DNA from: an uncultured Roseovarius sp.
GTDB taxonomy: Bacteria > Pseudomonadota > Alphaproteobacteria > Rhodobacterales > Rhodobacteraceae
Reading direction: 5' to 3'
Assembly: GCA_951812895.1 (NCBI GenBank)
Contig: OX638333.1
Location: 3,638,001-3,702,000, forward strand
Length of the DNA stretch: 64,000 nt
Positions 9,084-17,671 of the stretch are shown here, piece by piece. The notes under the pieces are model-generated. The model worked only from the letters and a program-made list of their open reading frames with translations, searched no databases and was not told the origin of the DNA. Made by a program: the position numbers and the translations under genes. Each line of letters opens with the position of its first letter. Position 1 is the stretch's first letter.

Positions 9084-9179
9084 GGTCTGTCACTCCTGAA
9101 ACGGTTTGTATCTGTCATACCGGACCAACCGAAAAGTGCAAACCGGTGGCGCGTATTGTTTAGCTGTCTGAAAACACCG

Positions 9180-9656
9180 CTACTTGCGGAAACTGTCGAG
9201 GCTGACAACCTCGGCCTCCTGTTTTTCCTCATCAGGATCGGACTCTGGCACTTCAATGCTGGTAACCTCGGCAGCGGTTCCAGTGGACTCTTCGTCGTCA
9301 TCCTCAAGCGATTCAAATCGAAGGCCAAATTCCACCGAAGGATCAACAAAGGTCTGGATCGAATCGTAGGGAATATAAAGGTTTTCAGGCGCATCGCCAA
9401 AGTTCAGAGTGACCGAAAACCCCTCGTCAGTTACCTCAAGATTGTCGAACCAATGCTGCATAACCACGGTCATTTCCGCCGGGTAACGCTCTCTTAGCCA
9501 GTCCGCGAGCTGTGCATCGGGGTAGGTGGTATCAAATGTTATGAAAAAATGATGTGCACCGGGCAGACCGGTTTCACGTACGTCGGTCAATACCTCCTGA
9601 ATCAGGCTGCGCATCGCGCGGTGCATCAACTTTCCGTAATCAATTGATTGAGACAT
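9180..9656 (-). CDS. sspB: SspB-family ClpXP adaptor (158 aa)
   Basis: An alpha-type SspB, which tethers ssrA-tagged proteins to the ClpXP protease. The compact substrate-binding domain spans about residues 1-105 (FFITFDTTYPDAQLADWL; FGDAPENLYIPYDSIQTFVDPSVEFGL). A flexible acidic tail then leads to VVSLDSFRK, the ClpX-binding motif, at the C-terminus. MSQSIDYG at 9656 was chosen as start because the upstream extension has no homology. The tmRNA gene that makes the tag lies about 2.8 kb upstream on the same strand. Confidence 0.93.
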   Translation of the reverse strand: MSQSIDYGKLMHRAMRSLIQEVLTDVRETGLPGAHHFFITFDTTYPDAQLADWLRERYPAEMTVVMQHWFDNLEVTDEGFSVTLNFGDAPENLYIPYDSIQTFVDPSVEFGLRFESLEDDDEESTGTAAEVTSIEVPESDPDEEKQEAEVVSLDSFRK

Positions 9657-9730
9657 TCGTGCCCCCGGGCCTGTTATTGGCCTCAGCATAGGGGATTCGA
9701 AGCAAAACAAAAGACCCGGACACGCGAAGT

Positions 9731-10978
9731 TCAAAGGAAATTCACAGCCGTAGCGCCGGCCAATGCCATGGCGCCCAGAACCACCAACATTGGCAGCCGC
9801 AGAACCAGAAACAAAACACCGGCCAACGCGATCAAAAGCGCATTAATGGGCTGAAAATCGGCGAATTGTACAACAGGGCCCCATCCTCCGGGTTTCACAG
9901 CAGCAAAGAGAACATGCAGAGCAAACCAGACCGAAAGATTGAGGATCACACCTACTACGCTGGCGGAAATCGCCGCCAGTGCCCCCCTGAGGCGAGGTCG
10001 GTCGAGCAGGTACTCGATGTAAGGGGCGCCCGCAAATATCCACAGGAAACAGGGGGTAAACGTCACCCAGAGTGTCAGTATCGCCGCTGCGAGAGCCAAA
10101 CCGGGCCCCGATTGCGTAAACCCAGCCACAAATCCTGTGAACTCTGTCACCAGAATCAGTGGTCCGGGCGTGGTTTCCGCCAGTCCAAGCGCATCGATCA
10201 TCTGTGCGGTGGTCAGCCAACCGTGGGTGCCCACAATCTCTTGGGTCATGTAGGCGAGGACGGCATAGGCGCCGCCAAAGGTCACAACAGCGAGTTTGGA
10301 GAAAAAGATCGCGATTTCGGTTAGGAAAGTCGCGCCGCTTAACCAGAGGATTGCGATCGGGATCAGCCAGAGCGCGAGCCAGATCAGGATGGTACGCAAT
10401 GTAGACTGGCCAGTTGGAAAGGGAACACGTGCTTGTGGAGTGTCATCCGCCGGTTTTGCGGCGATACTTCCCCAAATTGCGGCAGCAGCAATGATCAACG
10501 GAAAAGGGACTGACAAAAAAAACAGTGCTGCAAATGCAAGTGACGCCAATATCCGGTCAGAGTTCTGGGTTAGCGCCTTTTTAGACAGTTTCAAAAGGGC
10601 CTGCAGGACGATTATGACAACGGCCGCCTTGACGCCGACAAACAGCGCCTGCACCAGCGGCAGCTCCCCCCACCAGGCATAACCAAAGGCCAGAGCAAGG
10701 ATCACAAAGGCGCCCGGTAAGACGAACAATAGCCCGGCAATCAGCCCGCCAATGACACCACGCAGGCGCCAACCAGCATAAGTGGCAAGCTGCATTGCCT
10801 CAGGACCGGGAAGCAGCATGCAAAAGGAAAGAGATTGGAGAAATTGATTTTCATTCAGCCATTTACGGCGCTCAACTAATTCAGAATGCATGAGCGAAAT
10901 CTGCGCGGCAGGACCGCCAAATGACAGTACACCGATGCGGCCGAATACTGCGAACAGCTCAGACAATGTTGGCGTCAT
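9731..10978 (-). CDS. chrA: Chromate transporter (ChrA family, 415 aa)
   Basis: A membrane protein of the CHR superfamily that exports chromate. It has two homologous halves, each with about five or six membrane segments; the first opens with FGRIGVLSFGGPAAQISLMH and the second with FFSKLAVVTFGGAYAVLAYM, the paired GGP/GGA motifs of bidomain ChrA. AETTPGPLILVTEFTGF is another family motif. Its start overlaps the stop of the chrB-like gene by 4 bases, so the two form an operon. Confidence 0.92.
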   Translation of the reverse strand: MTPTLSELFAVFGRIGVLSFGGPAAQISLMHSELVERRKWLNENQFLQSLSFCMLLPGPEAMQLATYAGWRLRGVIGGLIAGLLFVLPGAFVILALAFGYAWWGELPLVQALFVGVKAAVVIIVLQALLKLSKKALTQNSDRILASLAFAALFFLSVPFPLIIAAAAIWGSIAAKPADDTPQARVPFPTGQSTLRTILIWLALWLIPIAILWLSGATFLTEIAIFFSKLAVVTFGGAYAVLAYMTQEIVGTHGWLTTAQMIDALGLAETTPGPLILVTEFTGFVAGFTQSGPGLALAAAILTLWVTFTPCFLWIFAGAPYIEYLLDRPRLRGALAAISASVVGVILNLSVWFALHVLFAAVKPGGWGPVVQFADFQPINALLIALAGVLFLVLRLPMLVVLGAMALAGATAVNFL

Positions 10979-11790
10979 GAGCGGCGCCCTGTGGGCCAGT
11001 CATGGCCTTCGTCAAACCCGTCACGGGCCCATCGATACAGGGCATCATAGATTGCCATACCGGCCTCCAGCTGCTGTTGATCATCGCGATATTGGCGTGA
11101 CAATCCAACGGACACAGCAAGTAGCCCGGCAGCAGCTGGATGTAGGTCGTGACGATTTGTATCGGCCCCGCGCACAACATCGGCCAGCCGTGCAAGCGGT
11201 TGAGAATCAAGGTTAAATTCCTCGATCATGGTGTCGAAAGTACAACTGTCCCCACGGTGGCTCCAGAACACATCTTCGACATCAAACGGAGTACCGTTGT
11301 ATCGCTCGGCCACGCCGGCCACTTCGGATGGAGAAACGAACAGAAAACGTGCGGATGGATCGACAAACCTGCGGATCAGCCATGGGCAGGCGATCCGGTC
11401 AATTTTTGGGCGATGACGGGTGACCCAGAGTGTCGAGCTGTCAACCGGTTCCGGCAGTGATTTGAAAGGGATACGCATGGTATTGTCATCGTCGCGCCAT
11501 CCGAACATACCTCCTTGCAGATACTCCGCGTTCATACCATCCGCCGACAGCCACGCAGCCATACCCTGGCTGAGCTTGATGCCTTTCTGACAGATGATTA
11601 CGGTACGGTTTCCGCGCAAACTGGCTTTCAGTCCGGGAATATCGGTATGTGGGTGACGGCGCGATCCGGGGATAAGATATGGGTCAGCTTCAAAATCGGG
11701 TTCGATAGAAATATCAATGATTTCAGGGCACTCAGGGGTGCCAATCAAGCGATTGAGTTGGGAAACGGTGATTTCGTTCGGAGCAGGCAC
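10975..11790 (-). CDS. chrB: Rhodanese-ChrB fusion, chromate resistance/sensing protein (271 aa)
   Basis: Residues about 8-110 form a rhodanese-like domain with the active-site cysteine in IICQKG (Cys67). The rest is the ChrB C-terminal domain, with DRIACPWLIRRFVDPSARFLFV and FWSHRGDSCTFDTMIEEF. Classical ChrB is a chromate-responsive regulator; versions with an N-terminal rhodanese domain are common in alphaproteobacteria and may handle sulfane sulfur or chromate itself. Its stop overlaps chrA (ATGA). Whether it regulates or acts enzymatically is not clear. Confidence 0.85.
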   Translation of the reverse strand: MPAPNEITVSQLNRLIGTPECPEIIDISIEPDFEADPYLIPGSRRHPHTDIPGLKASLRGNRTVIICQKGIKLSQGMAAWLSADGMNAEYLQGGMFGWRDDDNTMRIPFKSLPEPVDSSTLWVTRHRPKIDRIACPWLIRRFVDPSARFLFVSPSEVAGVAERYNGTPFDVEDVFWSHRGDSCTFDTMIEEFNLDSQPLARLADVVRGADTNRHDLHPAAAGLLAVSVGLSRQYRDDQQQLEAGMAIYDALYRWARDGFDEGHDWPTGRRS

Positions 11791-11913
11791 GGGGCATCCT
11801 TTCGCTTAAAAGCATTTTGGATGCGACTTTGGGCCTGAGCCTCACGGGGCAGTCGCGTTGGCCCCATGGCGTGAATTTTTCACATCAATGGGCCAAATGT
11901 CAATTCAGGATGT

Positions 11914-12339
11914 TTATGCGATCTGATTGCCGGTTACACATTGCGCCATTGTATCGTTTGGCAGCAGGCCGATTTGCTCGAAAAAACCAATAAAATCTAC
12001 ATAATTATAGGCTTCCAGGATTCTGTCGCCTTCAATTCTCGCCATTGCCAAACCGGAAAATGTAATGGGGTCGCCGTTTTTGCGATTTTTGGCCGAAACA
12101 TGCATCAAAACCGTGGCCCAATCCCCTTGTTCCACTAGATTTTCTATAGTAATTTCGGTGTTTTGCATGAGGTTTAGCATGGCCTTGGTAAATTCTTTGA
12201 ATTCACTTGGACCAATTTGAGGGGTTTTTCGCAGGCCACAAACAGAAGTGGTGGTTGCCATCATTTCATCAATGGCGTCAAGATCTTCTTCGGCCCAGAC
12301 ACGACGAAACCAGGTCTCTAAAAGCTCCTTTTTGTTCAT
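11914..12339 (-). CDS. SnoaL-like / NTF2-fold protein (141 aa)
   Basis: A small cone-shaped NTF2-superfamily protein, similar to ester cyclases: NKKELLETWFRRVWAEEDLDAIDEMM at the start, then VSAKNRKNGDPITFSGLAMARIEGDRILEAYNYVDFIGFFEQIGL. It stands alone between chrB and ssrA. The DNA is AT-richer than its neighbours, which may indicate later acquisition. Substrate and role are unknown. Confidence 0.8.
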   Translation of the reverse strand: MNKKELLETWFRRVWAEEDLDAIDEMMATTTSVCGLRKTPQIGPSEFKEFTKAMLNLMQNTEITIENLVEQGDWATVLMHVSAKNRKNGDPITFSGLAMARIEGDRILEAYNYVDFIGFFEQIGLLPNDTMAQCVTGNQIA

Positions 12340-12419
12340 AATTTTCCCTCGTAAATTCAGATTGTTATTAATTCAAGATAGCACAACTTTAACGAATTTT
12401 CCGGTAAAATAAAGAGATG

Positions 12420-12739
12420 GAAAGTGCAGGCTTCTGTTGCCAGGTGCCTGCGAACCCCGCCTGACCTTGCTAGAGGACAGGGCTTAAAGTTTCAGTCTTT
12501 CCAACAGCTTACGCTGCGAGAGCAACTGGAGCACGATTGTCGTTTGCAATTGTACTATTCGAACCGATAACGGTGGTATCTCACCGGGACAAAGCAAACC
12601 CCTTTAGACGTTCGTCGATCCTGTTTCGACCCCTAACACCTTCAAACGAAAGGATTATTGGTGGAGTCGCCGGGTACCGCCCCCGGGTCCGATCCGCTTA
12701 TTACGAGCGCGTTTATGTCCATAGTTCCCGAATGGGAAC
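12420..12739 (-). ncRNA. ssrA: Two-piece (circularly permuted) tmRNA
   Basis: Rescues stalled ribosomes and tags nascent proteins for ClpXP. On the minus strand the acceptor piece comes first and ends in an encoded CCA at 12659. The coding piece starts with GGGG at 12633 (GGGGTCGAAACAGGATCGACG). GGGGTCG pairs with CGACTCC to form the acceptor stem, with one G-U pair. The 25-base segment 12634-12658 between them is presumably excised. The tag frame runs 12547 to 12509 and encodes ANDNRAPVALAA then TAA. The T-arm is CCGGG/CCCGG around the loop GGCGGTA, which lacks the usual TTCGA. Outer ends are approximate. The order acceptor-then-coding is the alphaproteobacterial form. Confidence 0.93.
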
Positions 12740-12745
12740 AGGGGA

Positions 12746-12774
12746 AATATAGGGTGTCTGAGTGACTTTGAAAA
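12746..12774 (-). promoter_or_regulatory. Probable promoter of ssrA
   Basis: On the minus strand, TTTTCA (12774-12769) and TATATT (12751-12746) are separated by 17 bases. Transcription would begin near 12739, a few bases before the acceptor piece. Confidence 0.55.
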
Positions 12775-12785
12775 GGGTAATGAAC

Positions 12786-12824
12786 TTGTACAATTTGTAC
12801 AAATTGTACATTCGTTTTGTACAA
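12786..12824. repeat. Four TTGTACAA-type palindromes upstream of ssrA
   Basis: TTGTACAA at 12786-12793, TTGTACAA at 12795-12802, TTGTACAT at 12804-12811 and TTGTACAA at 12817-12824. The first three are spaced exactly 9 bp and the last 13 bp. They lie just upstream of the ssrA -35 and past the transporter terminator, so they probably serve ssrA. The binding protein is unknown. Confidence 0.7.
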
Positions 12825-12872
12825 AGATCGGCAGTTTTGAGAGATGTTGCGTGCATCATGTACACAACAGGC

Positions 12873-12913
12873 CAAAAAATTGAAAACGGCGCTGGCAAAA
12901 ACCAGCGCCGTTT
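12873..12913 (-). terminator. Rho-independent terminator of the BCCT transporter gene
   Basis: A perfect 12-bp stem (AAACGGCGCTGG at 12884-12895 with its complement at 12902-12913) and 6-base loop, followed on the minus strand by a T-rich tract. It begins 22 bp after the transporter stop codon. Confidence 0.9.
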
Positions 12914-12934
12914 CCTGTCTTTATATGCGAGGTG

Positions 12935-14785
12935 TTACTCGGCTGGCTGACCAGCCGCGCCACCACTCTTTTCACGTTGACCGTCACGGTACAGCGCCTT
13001 GGCAAGAGCAACACACATCAGGCCCATTACCATGGTAAAGGGCAGGGCGCCGATGATCATCGCTCTCTTAAGCGATTCCATCGGAGGCTGGCCTTCGCCC
13101 GCTGCCATCAGCAATGTGCCGATTACGGCGGTCAGGATCAGACCCCAGACGATGCGGTGTTTGATGCCGGTTTCCTGGCTGCCGCCGGACATGATGGTAT
13201 TCATCACCAGGATACCGGAGTCTGCCGAGGTCACGAGGAAGGTCATAATCAGGACCACACACATGATTGTTAACCCTGACAACAGCCCGCCTTCGATCAT
13301 CTGACCCAAAGTCGCAAACAACTGATTGGTCTGCGATGCACCGGTGATTGCACCGGCTGCTGAGCCGGTAAGCTCCAGATCAATCGCTGTACCGCCCAGA
13401 ATGGTCATCCATGCAAAACAGACCATCGCTGGTGCGAACACACATCCGATGATGAATTCACGCACGGTGCGGCCCTTTGAGATACGTGCCAGGAAGAGAC
13501 CAACAAAGGGTGAGAACGCAATCCACCAGGCCCAGTAGAAGGTGGTCCAGCCAGCCTGCCAGCCGAACTGACGCTGGGCATTACCAGCCTCATAGGCGGC
13601 CATCAGAGTTGCTTCGTCCAGTTCCGCAGCGGGACCTTCAAGACCAGAAACAAAGGTTTCGTAGCCAATAGAGCCGCCCCAGGCACCCCAGGCGTTGGTT
13701 GCGCCACCGATCAAAGCATCCGCGTGCTCTTTGGCGGCGTCAGGCAAAGCGGCTGCAAAAGCAGCTGCATCCTGTGGACCATATGCGCCGAAGCTGAGCG
13801 AGATGAAGTTGATGATATAGTCAACGAATGCTGAGCCGTAGGTCGACATCGCGAAGCCGAATGAGCCGAAGACAACAAAGGTGGTCAGCAGGATCAGTGA
13901 CAACACCAAGTTGAGGTTCGAGAGGTATTTAACCCCGCGGCCAACACCCGACACAGCCGAGATGATTGACATGCCCATGATCACCAGCAGGCCAGAGATC
14001 AGGCCAACTTTGCTTGGCGTCGGTGGTTCACCTTCGACGAATTTCATCAGCCAAGCCATGTCAGTGATGTTGTATAGCCCATCAATGAACTGACTAACGC
14101 CGAAACCAATCGTCACGGAGACGCCGAGGATCGTGGCAACCACACCCAGAACGTCGACGATGTGACCAAGAAAGCCGTTCATCAGGTTGCCAAAAAGCGG
14201 TGTCAGTGCCGAGCGGATCGTTAGCGGCATGTTGCGTGTATAAGCGTAATAGGCCAGCGAAAGGCCGGTCACCACATAGATGGACCAGGCGTGAAAGCCA
14301 TAATGCGCGAATGTGTAACGATAAGCCGATTGCACCGCGTCTTCGGTGTTGCCGACGACTTCACCCGCAACCACAACGGGGTTGGATCCCCAAAGGCTAA
14401 GTGGTTCCGCTGTCGCGAATACCATCAGGCCTACACCCAAACCGGCACCGAACATCATCGAGAACCACGAGAAGTTTGAGAATTCTGGTTTTTCGCCGGG
14501 CACACCCATGACGCGCGCGCCGGTTTTAGGCAGCACGGTTATGACCAGAAGGAAAAAGGCAAAGAAGCCCACGATGTAAATGTAAAACTGGTTAAAGCCT
14601 TTCAGGAGGCTGCCATTAACGCTGTCCAAAGTGCCGTATGCATTTGCCGGAAACACAAGTGCCCAAAGCACAAGTGCGACCATGATACCTTTACTGATCA
14701 ATGCAATCGGAAGGCTGTTATCTTTATAAAAGCCGTCTGTTTGCTTCTTGATCTCAAGGTCCGTAAACGGAGGTTTGATACTCAT
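12935..14785 (-). CDS. BCCT-family betaine/choline/carnitine transporter (616 aa)
   Basis: An inner-membrane secondary transporter with about 12 membrane segments for quaternary ammonium or related zwitterions such as glycine betaine, choline, carnitine or DMSP. The signature WTTFYWAWWIAFSPFVGLFL and the glycine-rich stretch GAGLGVGLMVF are present. The insertion between these (FGAYGPQDAAAF to ASYEAGNAQRQ region) makes it longer than the usual 500-550 residues. It has its own terminator. Possible partners in the window are the DMGDH-like and MttB-like genes near 40 kb, which would use betaines, but there is no operon link. Confidence 0.93.
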   Translation of the reverse strand: MSIKPPFTDLEIKKQTDGFYKDNSLPIALISKGIMVALVLWALVFPANAYGTLDSVNGSLLKGFNQFYIYIVGFFAFFLLVITVLPKTGARVMGVPGEKPEFSNFSWFSMMFGAGLGVGLMVFATAEPLSLWGSNPVVVAGEVVGNTEDAVQSAYRYTFAHYGFHAWSIYVVTGLSLAYYAYTRNMPLTIRSALTPLFGNLMNGFLGHIVDVLGVVATILGVSVTIGFGVSQFIDGLYNITDMAWLMKFVEGEPPTPSKVGLISGLLVIMGMSIISAVSGVGRGVKYLSNLNLVLSLILLTTFVVFGSFGFAMSTYGSAFVDYIINFISLSFGAYGPQDAAAFAAALPDAAKEHADALIGGATNAWGAWGGSIGYETFVSGLEGPAAELDEATLMAAYEAGNAQRQFGWQAGWTTFYWAWWIAFSPFVGLFLARISKGRTVREFIIGCVFAPAMVCFAWMTILGGTAIDLELTGSAAGAITGASQTNQLFATLGQMIEGGLLSGLTIMCVVLIMTFLVTSADSGILVMNTIMSGGSQETGIKHRIVWGLILTAVIGTLLMAAGEGQPPMESLKRAMIIGALPFTMVMGLMCVALAKALYRDGQREKSGGAAGQPAE

Positions 14786-15132
14786 TTCATTGTCCCAGAT
14801 TGTTTATCTTGCTGGTTGTTCCAAGTTTCTTATTGGATTGAACTATCGAAGAATAAATTGGAGGCTTCGTAGAACGATCATTCGCGCAACCCTTTCATAT
14901 CAGGTGATTGGCCATGCGTCGGATACCGGCGCATCGTTTACTGCTCGCGACGTTTTTGGAGCCTACGACGCCATTACATTTCAGTAAATCAAAATGTGTT
15001 GCATTTGATTTAAGTAAAATTGAAATTTACGACACTTTGCCCTTGAAAACTGACGTCTAATGTCGGGTCTTGCAAGGCGAATTGGTTTGATGTTTGGTGG
15101 CGCAAAAGGCGCAATTCAGCGGGCAGGTTGGA
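14786..15132. other. Divergent intergenic region, no gene seen
   Basis: These 347 AT-rich bases separate the divergent BCCT and NifS-like genes and should hold both promoters. An open frame at 14748-14987 crosses the transporter start and has no recognisable product. I could not pick out a convincing -35/-10 pair or operator. Confidence 0.4.
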
Positions 15133-16356
15133 ATGAAAAAACTTGATGTAGATTTTGTCAGATCACAGTTTCCGGCCTTTTCTGAGCCATCGTTGAAAGG
15201 TCAGGCGTTCTTCGAGAATGCAGGGGGCTCTTACACCTGCAGGCAGGTCATTGACCGGCTGACGCGCTATTACAATCAACGCAAGGTTCAGCCCTATGGC
15301 CCTTTTGAGGCGAGCCGCCTAGCGGGTGAGGAGATGGACGAGGCCCGCATGCGGCTGGCGGCGATGCTGGGGGTGGCCACGGATGAATTGAGCTTTGGCC
15401 CGTCGACGACTCAGAACACCTATGTTCTGGCACAGGCTGTCCGGCAATGGTTGAACGGAGACGGGGCAATCATTGTAACCGAACAGGATCATGAGGCCAA
15501 TTCAGGCCCGTGGCGGCGATTGGCGAATGACGGCATTGAGGTTCGCGAGTGGAAAATCGATCCTGAAAGCGGGTTGTTAAAGCTTGAGGATCTGGAAAAT
15601 CTGCTGGACGAACGGGTGCGGCTGGTATGTTTCCCGCATTGTTCAAACGTGGTGGCGGCGGTAAATCCTGTTGTTGAAATCACGGCGCTGGCTCATGCGG
15701 CCGGAGCGTTTGTTTGTGTGGATGGCGTATCCTATGCACCTCATGGTTTGCCGGATGTGGGGGGCATGGGTCCGGATATTTATCTGTTTTCCGCCTATAA
15801 GACCTATGGCCCGCATCAGGGGATCATGGTGATCCGGCGTGAATTGGCGGAACTGCTGCCAAATCAGGGCCACTACTTCAACGAAGGTGTACTTTATAAA
15901 CGATTTACACCTGCAGGCCCGGATCATGCGCAGGTGGCGGCAAGCGCCGGAATGGCGGATTACGTCGATGCGCTGGCCGCGCATCATGGGATTACCGGCG
16001 AGGCCGGGTCACGAGCGTTGGCGCTGCACCGGTTGGTGCGGGAACATGAAACAGAGTTGTTGCAGCCGGTGCTGGACTTCCTGAAAGACCGCAATTCAGT
16101 ACGTTTGCTGGGCCCGACAGAGGCCGCAGACCGTGCACCGACCGTGGCGATGGAACTGACCCGTCCGGGGGCCGAGGCAGCGGCAGAATTGGCCCCGTAT
16201 GGGATCATGGCTGCGGGGGGTGATTTCTACGGTGTCAGGCCGTTGCAGGCATTGGGCATTGATACCGATAAGGGAGTGTTGCGGGTCAGCTTTGTCCAAT
16301 ACACTAACAAGGATGAGGTTGATCAGCTGCTCAATGCGCTGGAAGCCGTCCTGTGA
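15133..16356 (+). CDS. Class V (NifS/CsdA-like) aminotransferase (407 aa)
   Basis: A PLP enzyme of the cysteine desulfurase-like class V fold. The PLP lysine is probably Lys223 in LFSAYKTYGPH; the cofactor-binding region LGVATDELSFGPSTTQNTY is intact. The N-terminus FFENAGGSYTCRQVIDRL is typical of the subgroup annotated as cysteine desulfurase-like, which lacks the mobile-loop catalytic cysteine pattern of IscS/SufS. The ATG at 15133 (MKKLDVDFVRSQFPAF) is preferred to a TTG 39 bases upstream. It precedes cfa and trgAB-cysK on the same strand, 103 bp away. The substrate is unknown. Confidence 0.82.
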   Translation: MKKLDVDFVRSQFPAFSEPSLKGQAFFENAGGSYTCRQVIDRLTRYYNQRKVQPYGPFEASRLAGEEMDEARMRLAAMLGVATDELSFGPSTTQNTYVLAQAVRQWLNGDGAIIVTEQDHEANSGPWRRLANDGIEVREWKIDPESGLLKLEDLENLLDERVRLVCFPHCSNVVAAVNPVVEITALAHAAGAFVCVDGVSYAPHGLPDVGGMGPDIYLFSAYKTYGPHQGIMVIRRELAELLPNQGHYFNEGVLYKRFTPAGPDHAQVAASAGMADYVDALAAHHGITGEAGSRALALHRLVREHETELLQPVLDFLKDRNSVRLLGPTEAADRAPTVAMELTRPGAEAAAELAPYGIMAAGGDFYGVRPLQALGIDTDKGVLRVSFVQYTNKDEVDQLLNALEAVL

Positions 16357-16459
16357 TCCATCCGCCTCTTGCCGGGAGATATTGAAAACACAGGAATATT
16401 TTCCTTGCCGCGACGGGGAGCTCCGCCTTAGCCTCGGATCATATTCGACGGAGAAAGGA

Positions 16460-17671
16460 ATGGTATTCACCGACACGACTGGCCAGAGCAGGCTGCCGCG
16501 TTATTTTGCGCAGGTTTTTGATACCGCGAAAAAGGCCAATAACGGGCGGTTGGATTTTGTTATGCCGGATGGCCGGCGGTTTCGGGCTGAAAGCTCCAAA
16601 TACGGCCCGGTTGCTGAACTGGTGATACATAACCCAGATAGTTTTGCGCGGTTGGTGCGCGAAGGGGATCTTGGGTTTTGCGACGCGTATCTTGACGGTT
16701 GGTGGAGTTCGCCGGATTTGCAGGCGCTGATGGATTTCCTGCATATGGACAATGAAGATGTCTATGACGGGTTTCCGGGGATGGCTTTGGTTCGGGTTTA
16801 CGAACGTCTGCGCCATTGGATGAACGGAAATTCCCGTAAACAGGCCAAGAAAAACATCAGCTATCACTATGATCTTGGCAACGCGTTTTACCGACTGTGG
16901 CTGGATGACACGATGACCTACTCAAGCGCATTGTTTGCGACCGGGCAGGAGAGCCTGGAAAAAGCGCAGACCGCTAAATATTCCAGCATGATAGATCAAA
17001 TGGGGGTGAAACCGGGTGATCACCTGCTTGAAATCGGATCTGGTTGGGGCGGGTTCGCTGAATATGCCGCGCGGGAACGTGGATTGCGGGTAACCGGACT
17101 GACGATCAGTCAGGAGCAGTATAACTATGCCTCTGATCGTATTGAAAAGGCTAATCTTTCTGATTTGGTAAATTTCCGGCTGCAAGATTACCGCGACGAA
17201 CTTGGGCAATATGACGGTATCGCAAGTATCGAGATGTTCGAGGCTGTCGGTGAGAGATATTGGCCTGCCTATTTTGATGCAGTTCGGGAGCGGTTGAAAC
17301 CGGGGGCCAATGCTACGTTGCAGATAATCACGGTACAGGACAGGCGGTTTGAAAGTTACCGCAAAAGCGTCGATTTCATACAGAAATACATTTTCCCCGG
17401 GGGAATGCTGCCCAGCCCGGGGGCTTTGCGCGCAGAGATTGAGCGCGCAGGACTGCGATTTATGCGCTCGATCGAGTTTGGGGACAGTTATAGCCAGACA
17501 CTTCGACGTTGGCATGATACGTTCAATTCAAAATGGGAAGACGTTGCGCAAATGGGCTTTGATGACAGGTTTCGGCGAATGTGGAATTTTTACCTGACCT
17601 CTTGTGCCGGTGCTTTTCGCGGGGGTATTTGCGATGTAACGCAGATAACAATCGCGAGGCCAGCCAGATGA
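16460..17671 (+). CDS. cfa: Cyclopropane-fatty-acyl-phospholipid synthase (403 aa)
   Basis: Transfers a methylene group from S-adenosylmethionine to unsaturated membrane fatty acids. The SAM site is LLEIGSGWGGFAEYAA (about residues 189-204), and NISYHYDLGNAFYRLWLDDTMTYSSA (about 132-157) is the CFA signature. TLQIITVQDRRFESYRKSVDFIQKYIFPGG is also conserved. The start at 16460 follows GAGAAAGGA; upstream frame lies in the preceding gene. Its stop overlaps trgA (ATGA), tying it to the tellurite cluster. Confidence 0.93.
   Translation: MVFTDTTGQSRLPRYFAQVFDTAKKANNGRLDFVMPDGRRFRAESSKYGPVAELVIHNPDSFARLVREGDLGFCDAYLDGWWSSPDLQALMDFLHMDNEDVYDGFPGMALVRVYERLRHWMNGNSRKQAKKNISYHYDLGNAFYRLWLDDTMTYSSALFATGQESLEKAQTAKYSSMIDQMGVKPGDHLLEIGSGWGGFAEYAARERGLRVTGLTISQEQYNYASDRIEKANLSDLVNFRLQDYRDELGQYDGIASIEMFEAVGERYWPAYFDAVRERLKPGANATLQIITVQDRRFESYRKSVDFIQKYIFPGGMLPSPGALRAEIERAGLRFMRSIEFGDSYSQTLRRWHDTFNSKWEDVAQMGFDDRFRRMWNFYLTSCAGAFRGGICDVTQITIARPAR

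Noticed and set aside
8466..9497. Long open frame (343 codons) on the plus strand opposite fumC and sspB
   Set aside because: Shadow of well-supported genes; the translation shows no family features.
14748..14987. Plus-strand frame of 79 codons in the BCCT upstream region
   Set aside because: It runs across the transporter start codon and lacks a ribosome site and family features.
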